A DNA stretch of 64,000 bases from CAYUQT01 sp964446835 (GTDB lineage Bacteria; Planctomycetota; Phycisphaerae; UBA1845; JAFGLZ01), in the NCBI GenBank assembly GCA_964446835.1, contig CAYUQT010000008.1, positions 124,001 through 188,000 of the forward strand. Direction: 5' to 3'. This document shows positions 55,094 through 64,000 of this stretch, piece by piece (position 1 is the stretch's first letter; every line of letters starts with the position of its first letter). The notes beneath the pieces were generated by a model. It was given only the letters and a program-made list of their open reading frames with translations. It did not search any database and was not told the DNA's origin. Made by a program: the position numbers and the translations under genes.

Positions 55094-57352
55094 ATGGATG
55101 CATCCGATCAGCCCAGCTCAACTCCCGCCGTTGCCTCGGCATCGCGAGGGCTGAGAGGGCTGCTCCTGACGGGGGTGATCGCCGCAACACTGGTGGCCTT
55201 CCTGCCCGTCCTGGGCAATGATTTCGTCAGTCTCGACGACCACAAGAACTTCCTGGCAAACTACCACTACCGAGGGCTCGGCATCGAAAATATCCGCTGG
55301 GCCATCACCACGTTTCACAACGGGGCCTACCAGCCCCTCAGTTGGATACTCTTCAGCACCGAGTACGTTCTCTGGGGACTCAACCCATACGCCTATCATG
55401 GCGTCAGCCTCCTGATCCAATGCCTCAACGCCGTCCTGTTCTACTGGCTGGCCAGGCGGCTCCTGATCGCGGCACTGCCCAGAGCCGCCTCCCAATACCC
55501 TTCGGTGCTGGCGTGTTCGGCCGCCCTGTCCGCCCTGCTGTTCTCGTTGCATCCGCTTCGAGTCGAGGCCGTGGCGTGGCTATCGACACAACCCTATCTG
55601 TCCGTGGGCCTGTTCTATCTCCTGTCCCTCCTGGCTTATTTGAGAGCCTGCGAGCACCGCGATGAGCGCAGGGCACGCCTCGTCTGGTTGGGCATCTCCT
55701 GCCTGTGCTACGGTGCCTCGATCCTGTCCAAAGGCGTGGGCATCGGACTGGTGGCCGTCCTGCTCATACTCGACGTCTACCCGCTTCGGCGCCTGTGGCT
55801 CCGTAGCACCGAGAACAGTCTTCGGGAACCGGTGTCGTACATCCTGCTCGAGAAGGTCCCCTACCTGGTGTTCACCCTGGCATCGGCCATGCTGGCCGTC
55901 CGCAGCAAGGTCGAAGCCATGGTGCCCGTCGCCAGCTACGATCTACCGCACCGATTCGTCCAGGCCTGCTGGGGACTGATGTTCTACCTGGCCAAGACCC
56001 TCTGGCCGACCGGACTGTCGCCCTGGTACCAGTTCCCCGATGGCTTCAGCATCTGGGAATCGCGATTTGTCCTCAGCGTGATCCTGGTGTTTGCCCTGAC
56101 GATCGCTGCGATCGCGCTGCGCCGACGGCTGCCGGCTTTGGCCGCCCTCTGGGCCTACTACGTCGTCGTCATCCTGCCCTTGAGCCATCTGGTTCGCATC
56201 GGCCGGCAGGCCGCTGCCGACCGCTACACCTATGTGTCGTGCATGGGCTGGGCGATCCTCGGGGGTGCGGGGCTCCTGATCGCCTGGGATGCCTACGCTC
56301 AGAAGCGGCTCAAGAAAGAGGTGCTGGCAGGAATCATCGCGATCGCCTTGGGTTACTGCCTGTTCCTGGGCGTCATGAGCTGGCGGCAGTGCATGGTCTG
56401 GCGCGATGGAATGAGCGTGTGGGCACGAGCGGTCGAGGTGTCGCCGAATATCTCCGTCCCCCACAACAACCTGGCGATGGAATACCGTGCCCGAGGCGAC
56501 CAGGCCGCTGCGGCGCGGCACACCCGCCGGGCGATCGAACTGGACCCCAACGATGTCACGGCCCGCATCAACTGGTCCTCGGTCTGCCTCGAATCGGGCC
56601 GGCCGGACCTCGCCCTGGAACAGTTGGATAAGTCACTGAGACTTGAACCCAACGAGCCCAGAATCCGCGGTGCCCTGGGCGGGGTGTATCTGTCCCTCGG
56701 GCGATATGCCGAGGCAGCCGACAATCTGCAGCAGGCGGCCGGAAGCCGCCCCAACGACGAAACCATTCGGTGCAACCTGGCCACCGCCCTGATGCGGTTG
56801 AAGCGATACGACGAGGCCATCGTGCAGTGTCGCGAGGCCTTGCGGATATCGCCGGACATGTCCACGGCCGTCGGCCTCTGGGGCAGCATTCTGATCGCCA
56901 GGGGAGATGTCGACGCCGGCATCGAACGGCTCATAGCCGCCCTGCACATGGACCCGGCCTCCGGCAATACCCGCCTGAACCTGACGCGAGCCTTGACCCA
57001 TCGGGGGCGGACCAACGAGGCGATGAACCTGCTTCGCGCGGGAGCCGAACTCGACAAGCCCGATCCGCGAGTGATCATCGAACTGATCCGGCAACTGCTT
57101 ACCTGCCCTCAGGCCGATCTCCGCAATCCCCCCGAAGCCTTGCGCCGGGCCGAAGACCTGAACCGCCAGACCGCCGGCCGGAATCCCGACGTCCTTGAAG
57201 CCCTCGCAACAGCCCTGACGGCCAACGGCGCCCGGGATCAGGCGATCGCAATACTCACTCAGGCCGCCGATGAGGCCCGACGCCAAAACCGACCCGCCAT
57301 CGCAGAACGCCTTAGCCAGGCCGCCCAGGCCCTTCGCTCCGGATCCCTTTGA
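55094..57352 (+). CDS. TMTC-like polytopic membrane protein with C-terminal TPR repeats
   Basis: A 752-residue protein. GAGG 6 bases before the ATG at 55094 favours this start over one 12 bases earlier. Residues about 15-440 hold about 11 hydrophobic segments, with the acidic motif NDFVSLDDHKN in the first loop, as in GT-C glycosyltransferases and eukaryotic TMTC O-mannosyltransferases. Residues about 455-740 are about eight TPR units (for example NLAMEYRARGDQAAAARHTR). This is a common planctomycete family without a proven function, perhaps protein glycosylation. It ends before a strong hairpin at 57398-57433. Confidence 0.75.
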   Translation: MDASDQPSSTPAVASASRGLRGLLLTGVIAATLVAFLPVLGNDFVSLDDHKNFLANYHYRGLGIENIRWAITTFHNGAYQPLSWILFSTEYVLWGLNPYAYHGVSLLIQCLNAVLFYWLARRLLIAALPRAASQYPSVLACSAALSALLFSLHPLRVEAVAWLSTQPYLSVGLFYLLSLLAYLRACEHRDERRARLVWLGISCLCYGASILSKGVGIGLVAVLLILDVYPLRRLWLRSTENSLREPVSYILLEKVPYLVFTLASAMLAVRSKVEAMVPVASYDLPHRFVQACWGLMFYLAKTLWPTGLSPWYQFPDGFSIWESRFVLSVILVFALTIAAIALRRRLPALAALWAYYVVVILPLSHLVRIGRQAAADRYTYVSCMGWAILGGAGLLIAWDAYAQKRLKKEVLAGIIAIALGYCLFLGVMSWRQCMVWRDGMSVWARAVEVSPNISVPHNNLAMEYRARGDQAAAARHTRRAIELDPNDVTARINWSSVCLESGRPDLALEQLDKSLRLEPNEPRIRGALGGVYLSLGRYAEAADNLQQAAGSRPNDETIRCNLATALMRLKRYDEAIVQCREALRISPDMSTAVGLWGSILIARGDVDAGIERLIAALHMDPASGNTRLNLTRALTHRGRTNEAMNLLRAGAELDKPDPRVIIELIRQLLTCPQADLRNPPEALRRAEDLNRQTAGRNPDVLEALATALTANGARDQAIAILTQAADEARRQNRPAIAERLSQAAQALRSGSL

Positions 57353-57397
57353 GCCGGCGGCCAGGCTGGACCTTCATCGGCAAAGTCCCATCAAGCA

Positions 57398-57433
57398 ATC
57401 GGCCGTCGTGCCCCAGGGGACGCGACGGCCGAT
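57398..57433. terminator. Hairpin between convergent genes
   Basis: ATCGGCCGTCG (57398-57408) and CGACGGCCGAT (57423-57433) form a perfect 11-bp stem. It lies between the TMTC-like gene (+, stop at 57352) and the DUF4340 gene (-, stop at 57465). It has no strong T-run on either side and is probably bidirectional. Confidence 0.5.
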
Positions 57434-57464
57434 CGATGAATTCACGAGATGTCGAACCCAAACC

Positions 57465-59825
57465 CTACGCCTTGGCGAAGTCGCTCACCTTCTTGGCGAA
57501 CTTCTCCACATCGGCCTTGGTAATGACGAACACCTTGATCTTGCCGGGCTCGGCCTCCAGAGCGGCCTTTCGTTTGCCGTCCTTGTCGGCTGCGCCGATC
57601 CGCATCACCACGCTCTTGTTGCCCTCCAGCCTGACGGTGACCGTCAGCACGGGGGCCTCCAAACCGGCCGCCTTGTAGTCCGAAGCAGCATAGCTGTCGA
57701 ACCGCTCGACCTTTAGATCGTGAACCGCCGTGATCAAATCCTTGATCTTCTGTTCGTCGACCGCCAGGTGCAGGTCCGGCAGATACGACCACTTGTCGTT
57801 CTGCTTACCGAACTTCAACGGCTTCTCGACGTCGCCGCCGACCACCTCCACGCCCACGGCCTGGCTCGTCTCGAACTTCAGCGGCTTGCGCTCATGAACC
57901 TCATTGCTCAGGTTGGTGTAAACGTTCTTGCCCAGCTCGTACACCACCTTGCCGCCGGCCACGACCGCGTACACCTTGTCATCCTTGCGGTTCACCAGAA
58001 GAACATACTGCTTCGGCTCGGCAGGTTTCGTTGCCGGCTTCGAAGCGGCCTGCGAACTCGCCGGCGCCGAGGCGGTCGCCGGCGGCGGGGGCTGTACCGT
58101 CACCGACACGGTCAGCTCCGGCTTGTCCAGACCGAACTTGCCCAGATCACCCTCGCCCACGATCTGGCTGGCCTTTAGCGCACTCAGATCGCCCATGAGG
58201 TCGTTGACGGCGTCCGTGTCGGCGTCCGCCGCGATGGGGGCCGTCAGCTTCCATGAGCCGCCCTGCTTGGTCAGAACGGTCTTGGCCGTCCCGCGGGTCA
58301 GCTCAACCCGATCCGCCTGCGGACGATCGAACTTGAACACCGTCCGATCGCGATACGACAACGGGTTCACCTTCAGCTTCTGAGCCGCATCCAGCTTGAC
58401 CACGGCAATCGACGGACTGGCCGCCTGATGCACGTAGGCCAGAAGCCCGCTCTCCGTGTTCCCGCCCACCAGAATCCGCTCGGCCTGGGCGCTGCCCTTG
58501 ATCCCCAATACGATCTCGGCCCCCGGCTTGTCCAGCCCGTATTCCTTCTTGTCCTTGGGCTGGTCGACCCAGTCGGTCGCCTTCAGATCGTTCAACGCAT
58601 TCAGCAGATCGTTGACGGCGCTCTGCTCGGCCTTGGCGGCCATCGGCGACGTCATCTTCCATTCCAGCCCTTCCTTCTCCAGGACCAGCCGACCCTCGCC
58701 AACCGTTAGCTCGATCTTGTGCGCATCCAGTATCCGGGCGTGCGTCACCTTGGGGTCGCGCCACTGATCCAACTTGGGCAGGATCTTCTCGGCATCCGCC
58801 TTCGTCACGCTGATCACCCAGGGCTGATCGCTCAACTTCGCGAAGAACTTGTCGCCCTTAAGCTCGCTGGCGGCCCCGATCACCACGCCGTAAGTCGACC
58901 GCTTGATCGTGAACTTCGGTTCGCTGGCCTGGGTGCTCGTCGGCTGCGACTGCGCCGACTCGTCCTTCTTCTCCTGGATCTTCTCCTCCACTGTCACCGT
59001 CACGCTTGTCTTGAACTGATCCTTATCCAGGCCATAGGTTCGAAGATTCTTGGGAACATCCTCGATGAAGTCGTCGGCCCGAAGGGCGCGAACGTCGTTG
59101 AGGAACGCATCGATCTTCGCCTTGTCCGCCGGTGCCTTGACGGGCTTATCGAGAACCCACGAGTCGCCCTCACCCTTGATCAGCGTGTAGGTCTTGCCCT
59201 CGTGTACGATGTCAGCCTGAACGATCTTGGCCTTGTCGAAGTCGAACAGATCCTTCGAACGAAGCTTCTTGACGTCCTTCTTGAGATCCTCGCGGATGTC
59301 CAGCTCGGCCACATAGGCCACCGGCTCACCCGCAATCCGGATATAGGTGTCCGTCCCGCCGAACACCTTGTCGCCGATCTCGATCTTGCGGATCACGCCC
59401 TTGGCGTCCGTCACCGTCACGATCGTCTTGGGCTTGTCCAGACTGATCTTCTCGACCGACGGATACCCCGCCTGCCCCGGCGTGAACTTCTCTTTGAACT
59501 TGGGGCTCTTGAACTTGTCGGCGAACGAGTTCACTTCCCAGTTGGCTACCTTCGCCTTGAGCGGGGCCGAAAGCTTCCAGTCCTCGTACTCGTCCTTCTT
59601 GCCTTCCTTCAGCGGCTTCTCGAAAACCAGCGTCTCCTTGCCGGGCTTGGTCACCTCGAACTTCACCAGCGTGCCCAGCTCATACAGCGGCTTCGACTTC
59701 TTCTCGCCCTCGTCCGGGGTGGTCGAGGCGGTCTCGACCACGACCTTCTTGGGCTGAAACATGAGATAGGCCCCGACACCCACAATCAGAAGCAGGGCCA
59801 GAACAATCGTTGTCTTGACGTTCAT
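57465..59825 (-). CDS. DUF4340 domain protein
   Basis: A 786-residue membrane-anchored protein. AAGGAGG lies 10 bases before the ATG at 59825. Residues 5-22 form an N-terminal membrane anchor (TIVLALLLIVGVGAYLMF). The rest is extracytoplasmic and Lys-rich, with repeated DUF4340 units showing the pattern DSWVLDKPVKAPADKAKI, then a short helix (INDLLNALNDLKATDWV type), at about 200-260, 400-460, 530-590 and 670-720. An Ala/Pro/Ser/Gln-rich linker lies near 600-630. It starts 7 bp after GldG and is the last gene of the operon. Its role with the ABC transporter is unknown. Confidence 0.85.
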   Translation of the reverse strand: MNVKTTIVLALLLIVGVGAYLMFQPKKVVVETASTTPDEGEKKSKPLYELGTLVKFEVTKPGKETLVFEKPLKEGKKDEYEDWKLSAPLKAKVANWEVNSFADKFKSPKFKEKFTPGQAGYPSVEKISLDKPKTIVTVTDAKGVIRKIEIGDKVFGGTDTYIRIAGEPVAYVAELDIREDLKKDVKKLRSKDLFDFDKAKIVQADIVHEGKTYTLIKGEGDSWVLDKPVKAPADKAKIDAFLNDVRALRADDFIEDVPKNLRTYGLDKDQFKTSVTVTVEEKIQEKKDESAQSQPTSTQASEPKFTIKRSTYGVVIGAASELKGDKFFAKLSDQPWVISVTKADAEKILPKLDQWRDPKVTHARILDAHKIELTVGEGRLVLEKEGLEWKMTSPMAAKAEQSAVNDLLNALNDLKATDWVDQPKDKKEYGLDKPGAEIVLGIKGSAQAERILVGGNTESGLLAYVHQAASPSIAVVKLDAAQKLKVNPLSYRDRTVFKFDRPQADRVELTRGTAKTVLTKQGGSWKLTAPIAADADTDAVNDLMGDLSALKASQIVGEGDLGKFGLDKPELTVSVTVQPPPPATASAPASSQAASKPATKPAEPKQYVLLVNRKDDKVYAVVAGGKVVYELGKNVYTNLSNEVHERKPLKFETSQAVGVEVVGGDVEKPLKFGKQNDKWSYLPDLHLAVDEQKIKDLITAVHDLKVERFDSYAASDYKAAGLEAPVLTVTVRLEGNKSVVMRIGAADKDGKRKAALEAEPGKIKVFVITKADVEKFAKKVSDFAKA

Positions 59826-59832
59826 CCCTGAG

Positions 59833-62070
59833 CTACCTCCTTCGAACAAACCAAACGGCCACACCGGCCAGAAGGCCCATCAACGGCCAGAGAATCACCG
59901 CCGACACCTTACCCATCGTGTAGCCCACACCGGGCTTCAGGTCCAATCGCGGGATGTCTTGCTGCACACCCTTGCCGATCAACCCTTCGTTGTCGTTCAA
60001 CCAGTGGATACCGTTGATGAACATCTCCAGATTCGCGGGACTCTGCATCACCAGCATGAACCCCTCGCCCGCGGGCACCATCCCCCGAGCCAGCGCCACG
60101 GCGTCCGTGGCAAACCCGCGACTGGAAACGAGCACCACCTTGCCCGTCACCTTGCCGTCCTTCGTTCGGGTGCCGGCCACGGCGATCGGGAACGGTCCCG
60201 ACATGTCCATCTTGCCCTTCTTGGTATACCGCTGCTTCTGAAGTTCCTGGCTGAGCCCCTCGATGTCCGACTCGGCCCAGATATCCTCGCTGTTGGGAAC
60301 GATCACCAGGTCCTGCAATGTGACGCCGTCGGGCAGCTTGTTTGGCTCATCCTCCTTGATCGGAGATGCCTCGGGGAATACCCCCTTGAGCCCGCTGATT
60401 GGCGCCACAATCGTCTGGGTCGAGAACTCATACCGCGTCAGGTTGAACGGATTGCGGCGGAAGCCCCACTTGCCCGGCTCGAAGCTGAACGCCTCCAGAA
60501 CGGGATAGTTGTACTGAACTTCCATGCCCCACGTTTCCTTCAGATAGTCGTTGTATTCATAGATCGGCGGCGGGCCCATCATCATGTTCCGCGACGGCGG
60601 AACCCAGCCGGCCATGAACATGACCCGCGGATTGTCCCCCATCGCCCGAACCACCGCCTCGCGCTCCTCAGGCCCGAACGGCTTCGACTGGGGCCGCATC
60701 TGCGGCGGCATCCCCCGCGGAGGCTGCGGCATGTCCGGCTTCAAGAGCACCCACAGAATCCGCGCGGGCTTCTCCTTCGCCTCGAAGTCCGGCGGCTCCT
60801 TCTTGGCCGATACGTCCCATTCCTTGACGATGAAATTCGCCTTCTCCAGCCGCTCCTTCGCCCCGGCATACAGCGCCTGCTCTCCGCCCATCATCATCCC
60901 GCCGAAGAACAGCGGCTGCCCGCCGTACCGCACGAACACCACCGCCGGCTTGCTCGTCTGCGTGAGCTGGAGCAGGGCTGAACTGACCTCGGCCTCGCCC
61001 GCAAACAACCGGTCCTTGAAGGTGTTGCCGATCGGCTGGCCCCACTGCCCCTTCTGCTTGGCCTGCCAGACGTCGTCGAAGCTCAGCACCCGCACCTCGT
61101 CCTTCGTCTCGACGATGATCGTGTCGGGCCGAACCTGACGATCGATCTCCTCCAGCTTGAGGGTCGGCAGATCCTTGGCCTTGCCGAGCTCGCCTTCGAT
61201 CTGATCGAGCACCGCCTTGTACCGCTGCGAGGCGCCCGTAAAGAACTTCACATCCTTGGGCGGGGCCAACCCGACGCCCTTGCCCCATTCGTCCACCTTG
61301 CCCATCCACTCGCCCGCGGAGGTCAGGGCTACCTTGACCTGCTCGTAGAAACCCTTGATCGCCTCGACCGCGGTGGAATACTTGGGCAGATCGTCGCCCA
61401 GAACCGCACCGACCTCTTCCTTAACCCGATCGGCCTGCTGCGACAGGGTCTGGTAGTTCCTCAGGATGATGTTGTACTCCCGGGAATTCTCCAACCCCTT
61501 CTCGGCGTCCAGAAACGCCTTCATCTGCTTCTGTTCTTCTTCGAACAGCGCCATCATCGCCGGGGCAATCTTGCTGTTGAAGTCCTCGACCAGCCCCTTG
61601 TGCTTCTTGGCCTCGCCCTGATAGGCATTCTTCTTGCGAAGGTTGTCGACCAGCTTGAGGATCTTGTCGCGATCCTTCGCCGGATTGATCAGCGATACGT
61701 CGATCTTCGACGGCGCCCGCGTCTGGTAGAGCCGAAGCAAATCCTCCACCGAACCGCGGAACTTCTTCGCCTCCGTCTCGACCGCCGGATCCTGGAACGT
61801 CTGATACAGACTCGTCATCGTGACGTTCTCTTTCAGTCCGTCCACCATCCGACGCGTCTCTGGGCTGAGGCTGTTCACTCCCTTGACCGTCATGTCCCCC
61901 TTCTGGTTGAACGTGAAGGCCAGAAAGTTGGCGAAGACCAGCAGGCCCAGCGCCAGGACGACCATGACAAACACGTTCGCACCGATGATCCACTGCCGCC
62001 CCTTGAAGCGAAGCATCGGTTCGTGTTCCGACTGAGACGATTGATCTGGTTTGTTTTCGTTTACCGCCAT
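59833..62070 (-). CDS. GldG-like ABC-type transport accessory protein
   Basis: A 745-residue membrane protein of the GldG/ABC_transp_aux family. There is an N-terminal transmembrane segment (about 28-50, IIGANVFVMVVLALGLLVFA) and one at the C-terminus (ILWPLMGLLAGVAVWFV). Between them is the large extracytoplasmic domain, with the typical LSPETRRMVDGLKENVTMT start and AVVRAMGDNPRVMFMAGW. It is longer than ordinary GldG because of a helical insertion at about 130-320. It overlaps the GldF gene by 10 bp. The cluster resembles the Bacteroidetes gliding ABC system but need not serve gliding. Confidence 0.82.
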   Translation of the reverse strand: MAVNENKPDQSSQSEHEPMLRFKGRQWIIGANVFVMVVLALGLLVFANFLAFTFNQKGDMTVKGVNSLSPETRRMVDGLKENVTMTSLYQTFQDPAVETEAKKFRGSVEDLLRLYQTRAPSKIDVSLINPAKDRDKILKLVDNLRKKNAYQGEAKKHKGLVEDFNSKIAPAMMALFEEEQKQMKAFLDAEKGLENSREYNIILRNYQTLSQQADRVKEEVGAVLGDDLPKYSTAVEAIKGFYEQVKVALTSAGEWMGKVDEWGKGVGLAPPKDVKFFTGASQRYKAVLDQIEGELGKAKDLPTLKLEEIDRQVRPDTIIVETKDEVRVLSFDDVWQAKQKGQWGQPIGNTFKDRLFAGEAEVSSALLQLTQTSKPAVVFVRYGGQPLFFGGMMMGGEQALYAGAKERLEKANFIVKEWDVSAKKEPPDFEAKEKPARILWVLLKPDMPQPPRGMPPQMRPQSKPFGPEEREAVVRAMGDNPRVMFMAGWVPPSRNMMMGPPPIYEYNDYLKETWGMEVQYNYPVLEAFSFEPGKWGFRRNPFNLTRYEFSTQTIVAPISGLKGVFPEASPIKEDEPNKLPDGVTLQDLVIVPNSEDIWAESDIEGLSQELQKQRYTKKGKMDMSGPFPIAVAGTRTKDGKVTGKVVLVSSRGFATDAVALARGMVPAGEGFMLVMQSPANLEMFINGIHWLNDNEGLIGKGVQQDIPRLDLKPGVGYTMGKVSAVILWPLMGLLAGVAVWFVRRR

Positions 62071-62789
62071 CGCCGTGACTCCACGACCTTAACCGCCAGG
62101 AACAGGAAGAACACCGTACCACCGACGAAGAAGACGAAATTGTTCAGGTCGATCAGGCCCCGATTGAAATACTGGAACCGGTCCATCACCGACACCATCT
62201 GGAGCACCAGTCGAACCGAACCCTTCACTTCCGCAAACTGCACGATGATCCAGGCCAGAATCGTCAGCAGCAGCAGGAAAAACGCGCCCAGCAACGCCGC
62301 GATGATCTGGTTCCGCGTGATCGCACTGAAGAACAGCCCGATCGCCACGAACAGCGACCCGATCAGCAGAAGTCCCAGATACCCGCTGATCAGCAGCCCG
62401 ACGTCCGGACTCCCGAAAATGGCCAGAAGAATGACATAGAAAAAGGTGGCCGCCAGCATCACCACGTAGAAGATCAACGTGCCGAGAAACTTCCCGACGA
62501 TCATCTCGGCGTCGCTGATCGGAGCCGTCATCAGCGTCTCGATCGTACCGCTGCGGTACTCCTCGCTGATCAACCGCATCGTCAGGATGGGCACCGCCAC
62601 GCACAGCAGCGGCGGCAGCCAGTTGAACGTATCGCGAAGCGACGCCTCGCTGCCCGGACTGAAGTTCTCCGTCAGGAAGACGAACAACAGCCCCACCATG
62701 AATGTGAAGGCGAACAGGACCACATAGGCAATCGGGGAGAAGAAAAACCCCGCCAGCTCCCGTTGCGCCATGGCGAAGATGTTTCGCAC
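62061..62789 (-). CDS. GldF-like ABC-2 type permease
   Basis: A 242-residue membrane component with six hydrophobic segments typical of ABC-2 permeases (for example AYVVLFAFTFMVGLLFVFL and LLISGYLGLLLIGSLFVAI). The start is set at the GTG at 62789 because GGGAGG lies 7 bases upstream; the frame stays open further upstream, but without a ribosome binding site. The family mark RLISEEYRSGTIETLMTAPI is present. It pairs with the ATPase gene 54 bp upstream and overlaps GldG by 10 bp. Confidence 0.9.
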   Translation of the reverse strand: MRNIFAMAQRELAGFFFSPIAYVVLFAFTFMVGLLFVFLTENFSPGSEASLRDTFNWLPPLLCVAVPILTMRLISEEYRSGTIETLMTAPISDAEMIVGKFLGTLIFYVVMLAATFFYVILLAIFGSPDVGLLISGYLGLLLIGSLFVAIGLFFSAITRNQIIAALLGAFFLLLLTILAWIIVQFAEVKGSVRLVLQMVSVMDRFQYFNRGLIDLNNFVFFVGGTVFFLFLAVKVVESRRWR

Positions 62790-62843
62790 GTCGTTACCTC
62801 CCGCCGAACGCCTCCCCACGCCGGGGATACGCCGGCCTTCCTA

Positions 62844-63806
62844 TCACTCACTCACCGCCTGGTTATCACGCCGAATGTTCTGCTGCGCCGTGATCTGTAC
62901 GAAGAAGTCCTCGAGGCTCGCCACCTCGCGGCGAATCTCACGAAGCGCCCAGCCGTTCTTGCTCGCCAGCTTGAAAATGTCCTCGCGAACGTCCTGGCTC
63001 GGCTGGGCCTCGATCACCAGGCGATTCCAGCCGTCCACCGGACCGGCCTCCACCGACCGAACCCCGCCGAGCTTCGCGACCGCCGCCTTCACCTGATCCG
63101 ACGGACCCTTCAGCTCGGCAATCAGCTTGCTCCCGCCCGTGATCCGCTCTTTCAGCTCGGTCGGCGAGCCGCTCGCCACGATCCGCCCCGCGGCAATGAT
63201 GATCGCCCGCTGGCATACCATCTCCACCTCGTGCAGGATGTGCGAACTGAGCATCACCGTATGGCTCTTGGCCAAGTCCATGATCAGATTCCGAGTCTCG
63301 CGAATCTGGTTCGGATCCAGACCCACCGTCGGCTCGTCGAGGATCAGCACCTTCGGATCGTGCATCATCGCCTCGGCCAGCCCCACCCGCTGCTTCATTC
63401 CGCGGCTGAGCTGCCCGATCGGACGATCGATGAAGTCCGACACCCGGCACCGCTGCGCCGCCCGCGTGATCGCCGCCGGACGATCCGTCGATGAAAGCCC
63501 GCGAAGCTTCGCCCGAAAGTTCAAGTACTCGCGAACCCGCATCTCCGGATACAAAGGAGCCGATTCGGGAAGATACCCGATCTGCTCGCGCACCTTCATC
63601 GACTGCGTGAAGACGTCGAATCCCGCGACACTGGCCGAGCCGCTGCTGGCCGGCATAAAACACGTCAGAATCCGAAGCGTGGTCGACTTCCCCGCTCCGT
63701 TGGGACCCAGGAAGCCAACCACCTCCCCCTCCCGAACGTGGAAGGAGACGTTGTCGACCGCCTTGAACGGTCCATACCACTTCGTTAGACCCTTGACCTG
63801 AATCAT
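62844..63806 (-). CDS. GldA-like ABC transporter ATP-binding protein
   Basis: A 320-residue ATPase that should power the GldF/GldG transporter. Walker A GPNGAGKST, Q-loop GYLPESAPLYPEM, signature LSRGMKQR, Walker B VLILDEPTVGLDP and switch His (LSSHILHE) are all in place, with a C-terminal accessory domain. GGTGAGG precedes the ATG. The ATG overlaps the stop of an upstream reading frame as ATGA, suggesting translational coupling to a gene that starts beyond the right edge. Confidence 0.93.
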   Translation of the reverse strand: MIQVKGLTKWYGPFKAVDNVSFHVREGEVVGFLGPNGAGKSTTLRILTCFMPASSGSASVAGFDVFTQSMKVREQIGYLPESAPLYPEMRVREYLNFRAKLRGLSSTDRPAAITRAAQRCRVSDFIDRPIGQLSRGMKQRVGLAEAMMHDPKVLILDEPTVGLDPNQIRETRNLIMDLAKSHTVMLSSHILHEVEMVCQRAIIIAAGRIVASGSPTELKERITGGSKLIAELKGPSDQVKAAVAKLGGVRSVEAGPVDGWNRLVIEAQPSQDVREDIFKLASKNGWALREIRREVASLEDFFVQITAQQNIRRDNQAVSE

Positions 63807-64000
63807 GGTAAGCGCCTCACCTGTGATTCGTTCCCGTAGTTCCTGAAACGCTGCCGAACGACGACAACCCGGATGCCTTGTCCGTTCGTGCCGGGACCTA
63901 CCCCCACACCCAAGATCACCGCCCTGCGAACGGAGACATCAAGCCGGACGTTCGGCACCTTGCCGCGACGGCCCTGAAGAGCCTGATGCGACAAGCCTTC
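63803..64000 (-). CDS. Possible 3' end of an upstream gene (partial)
   Basis: An open frame runs from the right edge of the window to a TGA at 63803-63805, overlapping the ATP-binding protein start in an ATGA arrangement. The 65 visible codons encode a basic, Val/Arg-rich segment with no known motif and a lower GC3 than its neighbours, so it may be chance. The gene, if real, begins outside the window. Confidence 0.25.
   Translation of the reverse strand, partial: EGLSHQALQGRRGKVPNVRLDVSVRRAVILGVGVGPGTNGQGIRVVVVRQRFRNYGNESQVRRLP

Noticed and set aside
57465..63806. Reading the ABC cluster as proof of gliding motility
   Set aside because: The same gene set occurs widely in non-gliding bacteria, and no other gliding genes are present.

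Overview
The window is GC-rich, densely coding bacterial DNA whose content points to a planctomycete, most likely class Phycisphaerae. This is an inference from gene content; no rRNA or other phylogenetic marker is present. The signs are many exported polysaccharide-active enzymes, twin-arginine Gfo/Idh and DUF362 proteins, HEAT plus FG-GAP proteins, a DUF4340/GldG/GldF/GldA-type ABC cluster, and very large multi-PAS hybrid kinases. I find no rRNA, tRNA, CRISPR array, transposase, integrase or phage gene.

Layout. 1-1300: an unusual gene-poor stretch with two small unknown genes on the minus strand, bracketed by an inverted pair of 36-bp palindromic repeats. 1396-5865 (+): exported heparinase II/III-like lyase, proA, and a membrane M48 protease. 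5878-8718 (-): two exported carbohydrate-active proteins (beta-helix and GHL10-like). 8915-15219 (+): nuoM, a GH2 glycosidase and nuoN, a split respiratory pair with a glycosidase between them. 15254-20560 (-): a 1768-residue multi-sensor hybrid kinase with an Hpt-like tail lacking its histidine. 20880-27482 (+): aldo/keto reductase-ferredoxin protein, sugar isomerase/epimerase, TIM-barrel hydrolase, amidohydrolase and an ion channel. 27495-33888 (-): HEAT/FG-GAP protein, Gfo/Idh oxidoreductase, CBM-hydrolase and a proline-rich exported protein. 34074-41098: an exported phosphodiesterase (+), an FAD oxidoreductase (-), a lipoprotein fusing a discoidin-like domain, a class-I glutamine-amidotransferase-like domain and an SGNH esterase (+), and an (alpha/alpha)-type glycosidase-like protein (+).

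41095-44826 (-) is a signalling operon: HTH-REC regulator, HDOD-GAF histidine kinase and a stand-alone receiver, with a recognisable promoter. 45253-47235 (-) is acs with promoter and terminator. 47773-50470 (+) holds an exported MEMO1-AMMECR1 fusion overlapping a Tat-exported DUF362 protein. 50595-51998 (-) has three tandem Hsp20 chaperones. 52419-54026 (-) is serA. 54266-57352 (+) has a lipoprotein esterase and a TMTC-like membrane TPR protein. 57465-63806 (-) is a GldA/GldF/GldG/DUF4340 operon that probably continues past the right edge.

Together the genes suggest a heterotroph that degrades anionic, acetylated or uronic-acid-rich polysaccharides outside the cytoplasm, processes the sugars through oxidoreductases, an isomerase and an amidohydrolase, and monitors its surroundings with elaborate two-component systems. 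The observations most worth following are the discoidin/amidotransferase/SGNH fusion, the exported MEMO1-AMMECR1 plus DUF362 pair, and the nuoM-GH2-nuoN arrangement.
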